A stretch of 64,000 bases of DNA from a bacterium (GTDB lineage Bacteria > Bacillota_A > Clostridia > Lachnospirales > Lachnospiraceae), in the NCBI GenBank assembly GCA_004562915.1, contig SFQZ01000004.1, positions 1 to 64,000 of the forward strand, read 5' to 3'. The notes beneath the pieces were generated by a model. The model ran no database searches. It saw nothing but the letters and a program-made list of their open reading frames with translations, and was not told where the DNA came from. Positions 59,312-64,000 of the stretch are shown piece after piece (the stretch's first letter is position 1; the number at the start of each line of letters is the position of its first letter). The position numbers were made by a program, and so were the translations under genes.

Positions 59312-59859
59312 CTGTTTTCTCCCATCACGTTCCATTCTTCGTTCGGCATTTTTATCGGAACAGGAATTCCATAGACTACTTCCGTCACCCGGTCCGCCAT
59401 TCTCCCCATCTGCTGATTGATTTCTCCCAGATATGACAAATATCTCATGGTATCGGGATCATAAGTGATTCCGTCGGAAAACACCTCGTTTGTCACTACC
59501 ACAAGGTTGCGAACCTTTTTTCTCAGATTCTCGATTCCGTCAAGAATCTGTTCAGGCGTATCTTCTCCTGCTCCCTGCTCCTGATACATCTCATTTGCAG
59601 TCAGATTGGACATACATTCCAGGAGCACATCCGCATCATCGGGCAATTCCAGACTTCGCAGTCCGGTGTAACATTCAATCGTTGAAAACTTTTTTTCTTT
59701 TCTCATTTCCCTGTGCCGGTCGATCCTCTTGTGACTTTCTTCGTCAAACGGATACATGGTCGCTATGTAAATCCTGTTATTTCCCTGAAAATCAAGAATA
59801 CATTGCTCAGCATAGGCAGATTTTCCGCTGCCGCTGCCGCCTGTAATCAAATGAAACAT
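59308..59859 (-). CDS. cobU: Adenosylcobinamide kinase / adenosylcobinamide-phosphate guanylyltransferase (183 aa)
   Basis: Phosphorylates and then guanylylates adenosylcobinamide. P-loop ITGGSGSGKSAYAE at residues 5-18, TMYPFDEESHKRIDRHREMR including the acceptor His region, LLECMSNLTANE and VVVTNEVFSDGITYDPDTMRYLSYLGEINQQMGRMADRVTEVVYGIPV match the family. Length (183) is normal. Located 12 bases after cobT and overlapping cobS. This is the functional copy; compare the short paralog at 58144-58527. Confidence 0.94.
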   Translation of the reverse strand: MFHLITGGSGSGKSAYAEQCILDFQGNNRIYIATMYPFDEESHKRIDRHREMRKEKKFSTIECYTGLRSLELPDDADVLLECMSNLTANEMYQEQGAGEDTPEQILDGIENLRKKVRNLVVVTNEVFSDGITYDPDTMRYLSYLGEINQQMGRMADRVTEVVYGIPVPIKMPNEEWNVMGENR

Positions 59860-59871
59860 AATCTGTCTCCT

Positions 59872-60921
59872 CTAAGTAAGCGGTACATAATTTTCCATAT
59901 CATTATCAGCAAATGTACACATACCATAATACACTGCCAATGCCATATCGATCAATGGATACACCGCAACAGCACCGGTTCCTTCTCCCAGACACATATC
60001 ACAGTCCAGAAAAACAGGGATTCCGATCGCATCCAGAATCATATTAGCCGCCGGTTCCTTAGATTTATGAGAAGTAATCACATAATCTTTCACCATCGGG
60101 CACATACGGATTCCACAAAGAGCTGCCACACAAGAAATAAAACCATCTGCCAGCACCGGCATATGCAAAGCGGCACCGCCGATAAACACTCCGGTAAGTC
60201 CGGCAATATCCAATCCGCCCACTTTTGCGATTACATCCACCACATCTTCCTTGTCCGGATGATGCAGTTTTATGGCTTTTTTAATTGCTGAAATCTTTTT
60301 TTCGAGTCCTTCACTGGAAAGTCCTGCTCCTCTTCCTGTCACCTTTTCCGGCTCAACATCGAGAAGAACAGAAGTGATTGCGCTGCTTGTAGTGGTATTT
60401 CCGATCCCCATCTCACCGGTAGCCAGAATTCCATAACCTTTCTCTTTCAGTTCTTCTGCCATGGAAATGCCGACTTCAATAGCTCGAACCGCTTCCTCTC
60501 TGGTCATAGCAGGCTCCTTCACCATATTTTTGGTTCCGTAGGCAATTTTTCTGTTGATGATCTTACTGTCTGTGGCAATTCCGATATCCACCGGGAAAAT
60601 ATCAACCCCTGCTTGTCGGCAGAGAATACCTGCCGTTGCTTTTTCCTGGAGAAAATTCTCCGATACAATCAAAGTCACTTCCTGACCGGACTGTGTGACG
60701 CCTTCTTCTACCACACCATTATCCGCACACATAACCACCAGTCCTTTTTTTCCGATATTCACCCGGGCAGAACCTGTCATTCCGGCAATACGGACTACCG
60801 TATCCTGCAATCTTCCCAGACTGTGCAGTGGGATCGCTATATTATTCCAATGTTCCCATGCCTGTTCCATGGCTTTCCGGTCTGCCGGTCTGATCTGTTG
60901 CAATGCCTCTTCCAGCTTCAT
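59872..60921 (-). CDS. cobT: Nicotinate-nucleotide-dimethylbenzimidazole phosphoribosyltransferase (349 aa)
   Basis: Forms alpha-ribazole 5'-phosphate from nicotinate mononucleotide and a lower-ligand base. The pattern DNGVVEEGVTQSGQEVT, TGEMGIGNTTTSSAI, GGLDIAGLTGVFIGGAALHMPVLADGFI and the catalytic Glu in CDMCLGEGTGAVA are present. Length matches. Start overlaps the cbiA stop as ATGA. No bza or BluB genes are in view, so the base used cannot be predicted. Confidence 0.96.
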   Translation of the reverse strand: MKLEEALQQIRPADRKAMEQAWEHWNNIAIPLHSLGRLQDTVVRIAGMTGSARVNIGKKGLVVMCADNGVVEEGVTQSGQEVTLIVSENFLQEKATAGILCRQAGVDIFPVDIGIATDSKIINRKIAYGTKNMVKEPAMTREEAVRAIEVGISMAEELKEKGYGILATGEMGIGNTTTSSAITSVLLDVEPEKVTGRGAGLSSEGLEKKISAIKKAIKLHHPDKEDVVDVIAKVGGLDIAGLTGVFIGGAALHMPVLADGFISCVAALCGIRMCPMVKDYVITSHKSKEPAANMILDAIGIPVFLDCDMCLGEGTGAVAVYPLIDMALAVYYGMCTFADNDMENYVPLT

Positions 60922-62309
60922 ATTTTCTCCATCCTTTCGCAGTCATTTTTATATCTCTCACATGCTTTCAAAAATGCTTCCGGCACTTTTTTATTACCAT
61001 AATAATACAAATGTGGAAATCCTACCATACACTTTTCATCACTATGGATACATCTCCATCCACGTTTACTCAGAGGCTTCCTCGCTGCAAAATCTTCACC
61101 GCAGCTTTCGGAATCAAAATAATGAAATTCGTGTGCGGGAATCATTCCAACCTTTTCACCAAAACAATCCCCTTCTTCCAGCATAATATATCCGAATCGA
61201 GTCAGCTTTGGTGTCCGATATGCTTTACCGTCGAGCATTCCCACCATAGGCCACACATTTCCTTCCATGTCTTCCATTTCACTATGAAGATACATAAATC
61301 CACCGCACTCTGCCATATGAGGAATCCCTTTTTTCAACGCCTCTCTGACAGACCGGCACATAGACCTGTTGTCACTGAGCTGTTTTGCATACAATTCCGG
61401 ATAACCCCCATTCAGTATCATTCCCTGTATATGATCCGGAAGTTTACTGTCATGAATCGGGGAAAATTCCACCAGCTGTGCGCCCATTTTTCTAAGTAAT
61501 TCCAGATTATCCTCATAAAAAAAGCAAAAAGCCTCATCTCTCGCCACAGCAATACGCACCGGATGATCTACCCGATAGATTTCAGGTTCTTTTAACTCCT
61601 CATATCTCTCTGCAGACTGCGCCAGACGGATCAAACCGTCCAGATCCACAGATTTTTCTATCACTTTTGAAAACTCCTGCAGCTTTTTCTGAATATCCCG
61701 GATTTCTTCCGGCATCACCAGACCAAGATGGCGACTTTCCAGCACACAATCTTTTACTACAGGGACATAACCGTATACGGTTACCGGAAGCTGTGACTCA
61801 ATCATTTCTTTCATTCGGGGATACATCATAGGAGAAATCTGATTCAAAATCACTCCTCTGATTCTGCTGTCCTTTTTGTATTCCAGGAACCCCTTGATAT
61901 ATGGCACAGCCGAAACACTCAACCCTTTACAGTTTACTATAAACACCGCCGGTGTCTCTGTTTTGACCGCCACATCATAAGCGCTTGCTTCGGTCGAAAT
62001 ACCTGCCAGACCATCATAATATCCCATTACTCCCTCAATCACAGAGATTTCACAGTCAGACGCATTTTTAGCGAGAAGATATCTCACAGTCTCTTCATCA
62101 ACAAAAAAAGTGTCCAGATTTCTGCTTTTTGTACCAATCACTTTACTGTGAAACATGGGATCAATGTAATCCGGCCCACATTTAAATGATGCAATCTGTA
62201 ATCCGCGGTTTTTCAGTGCCTGCAGTATTCCACAGGTAATCAGTGTTTTTCCGCTCCCACTAGCTGCCGCACCGATCAGAAACCGGGGGATGCTTTTTTT
62301 ATTCTCCAT
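60918..62309 (-). CDS. cbiA: Cobyrinate a,c-diamide synthase (463 aa)
   Basis: ATP- and glutamine-dependent amidation of the a and c side chains of (cobalt) cobyrinate. The N-terminal domain starts PRFLIGAAASGSGKTLITCGIL (P-loop), then FKCGPDYIDPMFH and EGVMGYYDG. The C-terminal amidotransferase domain has the nucleophile Cys in HMAECGGFMYLH and EFHYFDSE with the catalytic His. Length is normal. The ATG at 62309 lies 11 bases inside the end of the cbiET part. Confidence 0.96.
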   Translation of the reverse strand: MENKKSIPRFLIGAAASGSGKTLITCGILQALKNRGLQIASFKCGPDYIDPMFHSKVIGTKSRNLDTFFVDEETVRYLLAKNASDCEISVIEGVMGYYDGLAGISTEASAYDVAVKTETPAVFIVNCKGLSVSAVPYIKGFLEYKKDSRIRGVILNQISPMMYPRMKEMIESQLPVTVYGYVPVVKDCVLESRHLGLVMPEEIRDIQKKLQEFSKVIEKSVDLDGLIRLAQSAERYEELKEPEIYRVDHPVRIAVARDEAFCFFYEDNLELLRKMGAQLVEFSPIHDSKLPDHIQGMILNGGYPELYAKQLSDNRSMCRSVREALKKGIPHMAECGGFMYLHSEMEDMEGNVWPMVGMLDGKAYRTPKLTRFGYIMLEEGDCFGEKVGMIPAHEFHYFDSESCGEDFAARKPLSKRGWRCIHSDEKCMVGFPHLYYYGNKKVPEAFLKACERYKNDCERMEKI

Positions 62310-64000
62310 TTTCTGCTCCTGTAAACGAAATCACATAAACCGGATTCTGCCCCATCATTAAATGATAAGGACCCGCTTTCTTTCCTTTTGCCACATTGAC
62401 CTGAGCGATATCCACATCCTTCAGAGGAAGCGTACGGATACATTCCATGGCTTCTGCCACTGTCTCCAGAGTGATACAATTGATTACCACCCGAATAGCA
62501 GGGTTTTTTTGAAGTAACAGTTCCAGAATCATCTTTAGATTTCCGGAAGATCCACCGATAAAAGCGTGCGTCGGTGCCGGCAGTGGCATGCATGCTTCCG
62601 GTGCCAGTCCCGAAATAATTTCCAGATTGTCTGTACGGAATTTAATCTTATTCTTTTTGATCAGTTCTACTGCTTCTTCTTTTTTTTCAATTGCCCATAC
62701 TTTTCCGTCCGCTGCCTGAAGAGCCATCTCCACGGAAACAGAACCGGTACCGGCACCAACATCATAGATCAGAGCATCTTTGGTTAGACGTAGCTTTGAA
62801 AGTGAAATACTTCTCACTTCTTCTTTTGTCATAGGCACTTTATCCCTCAGAAATTCCTCATCACAGATTCCATGGGTAACCACCGATTTGTTGCTTTCTT
62901 TTCGTTCCAAAAGGATCACACTCAGAGGATCTGTCTCCATCTCCTGAAAATCTGCAGCCCGTCCTTCTGTTATCTTTTCATCCGGGTAAGAGAGGCGTTC
63001 TCCTATAGTCACTCTTACCTCTCCCATGCCGTACATCGTAAGCTTACGGCATAGTGCGGCTGTTTTGCTCTTATCCCCGATAATTGCAAATATTCTGGGA
63101 TGCTGTTGTAAAAGCCCCACTATATTTCTGTATCTGCCGTGGAGACTTACCGGCATCACATCCTCCCAGGGAGTCTTCAATCTTCCACAAAAATAAATCA
63201 TAGAAGAAATACCGCAGCAGACATTGATCTTTGCATCCGGAATCTCAGTTTTCAGAATATCCAGAAGCTTTTTAGCACCACTGTAAAATCCCACATCACC
63301 GGACAATGCCACTGCAATCTTTCGATATTCCGTATGTTCTTTTATATAACTGCTGATTTCCCCCGGACGATAAGATACGAATCTTGCCTGATCAGGCTGA
63401 GCAGTATCTTCCAGCATTCTTCCGGCCCCGATCAAAAGATCCGCTTCTTTTAGCGCCTGCTTACCTTCTATTGTAAGCGTGCCCTCATTTCCCATTCCGA
63501 TTCCAACCACAGAAATCTGCCGAATCTTCTGTTCCTCTTTCTTTGTTTCCTCCCGATCTATTTTATGTTCTTCGATGCTGCTATTTTCCGTATTATCTTT
63601 AAGATTCCATCGTTTTCTCAGATACTCCAGACACTCCTGCAGACTATATCCTTCTTCCTTAACAGGACGGCCAATAATTACAAGTCCACAGCCGGTCTCT
63701 CTGGCTGCCAGATATTTTTCCATAAAACCTCCGGCTTTTCCGGACTCTTTCGTCACCATCCAGGCTGCATTCACCTGTCGTATCATGGCTCTGTTCATTT
63801 CCTGCGAAAAAGGTCCCTGCATACAGATCAAATGTTTTCCTTCAAATCCAAGAGCTGCACAGGATTTGATTACTTCCAGAAGGGAAAGTACTCTGGCATA
63901 AATTCTCTCCTGATAATTTGTCAGGGAAGTATAAGAAGCCAGCTCCTTGCTTCCCGTAGTCACAAGAATATTTCCACTGGTATTTTCCAGAAACTCTACT
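62299..64000 (-). CDS. cbiJET: CbiJ-CbiE-CbiT fusion (3' part; N-terminus beyond window)
   Basis: A single frame open to the right edge. The first segment (64000 to about 63600) is the C-terminal half of cobalt-precorrin-6A reductase: FLENTSGNILVTTGSKEL, ERIYARVLS, CMQGPFSQEMNRAMI, TKESGKAGGFMEKYLAA and GLVIIGRP. After a charged linker (about 63600-63520) comes CbiE (ISVVGIGMGNEGTLTIEGKQALKEAD, VALSGDVGFYSGA, CCGISSMIYFCGRL; to about 62890), then CbiT (VPMTKEEVRSISLSKLRL, SAM motif DVGAGTGSVS, FIGGSSGN; to 62299). CbiET fusions are known; with CbiJ attached the protein would reduce, methylate at C-5/C-15 and decarboxylate in sequence. A GTG at 63963 lies inside conserved CbiJ sequence and is not the start. 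Confidence 0.93.
   Translation of the reverse strand, partial: VEFLENTSGNILVTTGSKELASYTSLTNYQERIYARVLSLLEVIKSCAALGFEGKHLICMQGPFSQEMNRAMIRQVNAAWMVTKESGKAGGFMEKYLAARETGCGLVIIGRPVKEEGYSLQECLEYLRKRWNLKDNTENSSIEEHKIDREETKKEEQKIRQISVVGIGMGNEGTLTIEGKQALKEADLLIGAGRMLEDTAQPDQARFVSYRPGEISSYIKEHTEYRKIAVALSGDVGFYSGAKKLLDILKTEIPDAKINVCCGISSMIYFCGRLKTPWEDVMPVSLHGRYRNIVGLLQQHPRIFAIIGDKSKTAALCRKLTMYGMGEVRVTIGERLSYPDEKITEGRAADFQEMETDPLSVILLERKESNKSVVTHGICDEEFLRDKVPMTKEEVRSISLSKLRLTKDALIYDVGAGTGSVSVEMALQAADGKVWAIEKKEEAVELIKKNKIKFRTDNLEIISGLAPEACMPLPAPTHAFIGGSSGNLKMILELLLQKNPAIRVVINCITLETVAEAMECIRTLPLKDVDIAQVNVAKGKKAGPYHLMMGQNPVYVISFTGAENGE

Noticed and set aside
1..64000. tRNA genes, rRNA genes and CRISPR arrays
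   Set aside because: No cloverleaf-like sequence ending in the TTC-loop pattern, no rRNA-like block and no regularly spaced direct repeats were noticed by eye; a tRNAscan and CRISPR finder run would be decisive.

Overview
The window looks like chromosome from a spore-forming, Gram-positive gut anaerobe of the Lachnospiraceae (Clostridia). The grounds are the gap-pgk-tpi order, an IscR/NifS/NifU-type cluster, SpoIIM next to XerD, SpoVB-like and DacF-like proteins, a tyrosine T-box, Gram-positive style promoters and AGGAGG ribosome binding sites, moderate GC, and oxygen-independent cobalamin synthesis with CbiK. No tRNA, rRNA, CRISPR array or intact insertion sequence was found. I cannot name a species.

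Layout. Positions 1-12.9 kb (minus strand) are an exopolysaccharide/capsule locus. A CapD-type membrane dehydratase and a GT4 enzyme are followed by a two-gene cassette (a STAND-like NTPase and a small protein of unknown function), then by a promoter driving a Wzy/EpsG polymerase, several glycosyltransferases and an acyltransferase. The distal genes are visibly AT-rich, as expected of exchanged serotype genes. Positions 13-16.4 kb hold gap-pgk-tpiA with a promoter, an intercistronic terminator and a long terminal palindrome. Positions 16.4-19.6 kb hold a PHP phosphatase, nifU, nifS and iscR with a clear promoter and operator. Positions 19.6-30.4 kb are mixed housekeeping, sporulation and envelope genes: SpoVB-like flippase, DAHP synthase, xerD, spoIIM, AraC regulator, GH13 glucosidase, dacF, capA-like and a CmpB-like membrane protein. 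Positions 30.6-35.3 kb carry rpsU, alaS and tyrS with its T-box. Positions 35.3-37.5 kb carry a YczE-like membrane protein, a 5'-truncated AraC gene and RNase H.

Positions 37.5-64 kb are dominated by tetrapyrrole and cobalamin synthesis. A minus-strand operon hemA-sirC-hemC-cobA/hemD-hemB-hemL (trailed by a membrane-anchored MutS-like protein and RNase H) makes uroporphyrinogen III, precorrin-2 and sirohydrochlorin from glutamyl-tRNA. Divergently, a cobalamin riboswitch controls cbiM-cbiN-cbiQ and an unusual in-frame CbiO-CbiK fusion, that is, cobalt uptake plus cobalt insertion. A second minus-strand operon runs from the right edge: cbiJET (fused), cbiA, cobT, cobU, cobS, a short CobU-like protein, cobC, cbiB, cobD, cbiP, cbiC and an amidohydrolase. 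It covers part of ring modification, amidation and the lower-loop assembly. CbiD, F, G, H and L are not in the window and may lie beyond 64 kb.

The strangest part is 49.63-52.38 kb, between the two cobalamin units: a MutS2-like gene whose 3' end has been replaced by a compact, highly structured element, flanked by a perfect 16-bp inverted repeat. Its leader contains a strong promoter, an intrinsic terminator and further hairpins, and beside it lie remnants of an acetyltransferase and of a PD-(D/E)XK (Rpn-like) transposase. This is the best candidate for something undescribed. The STAND NTPase cassette and the CbiO-CbiK fusion come next.
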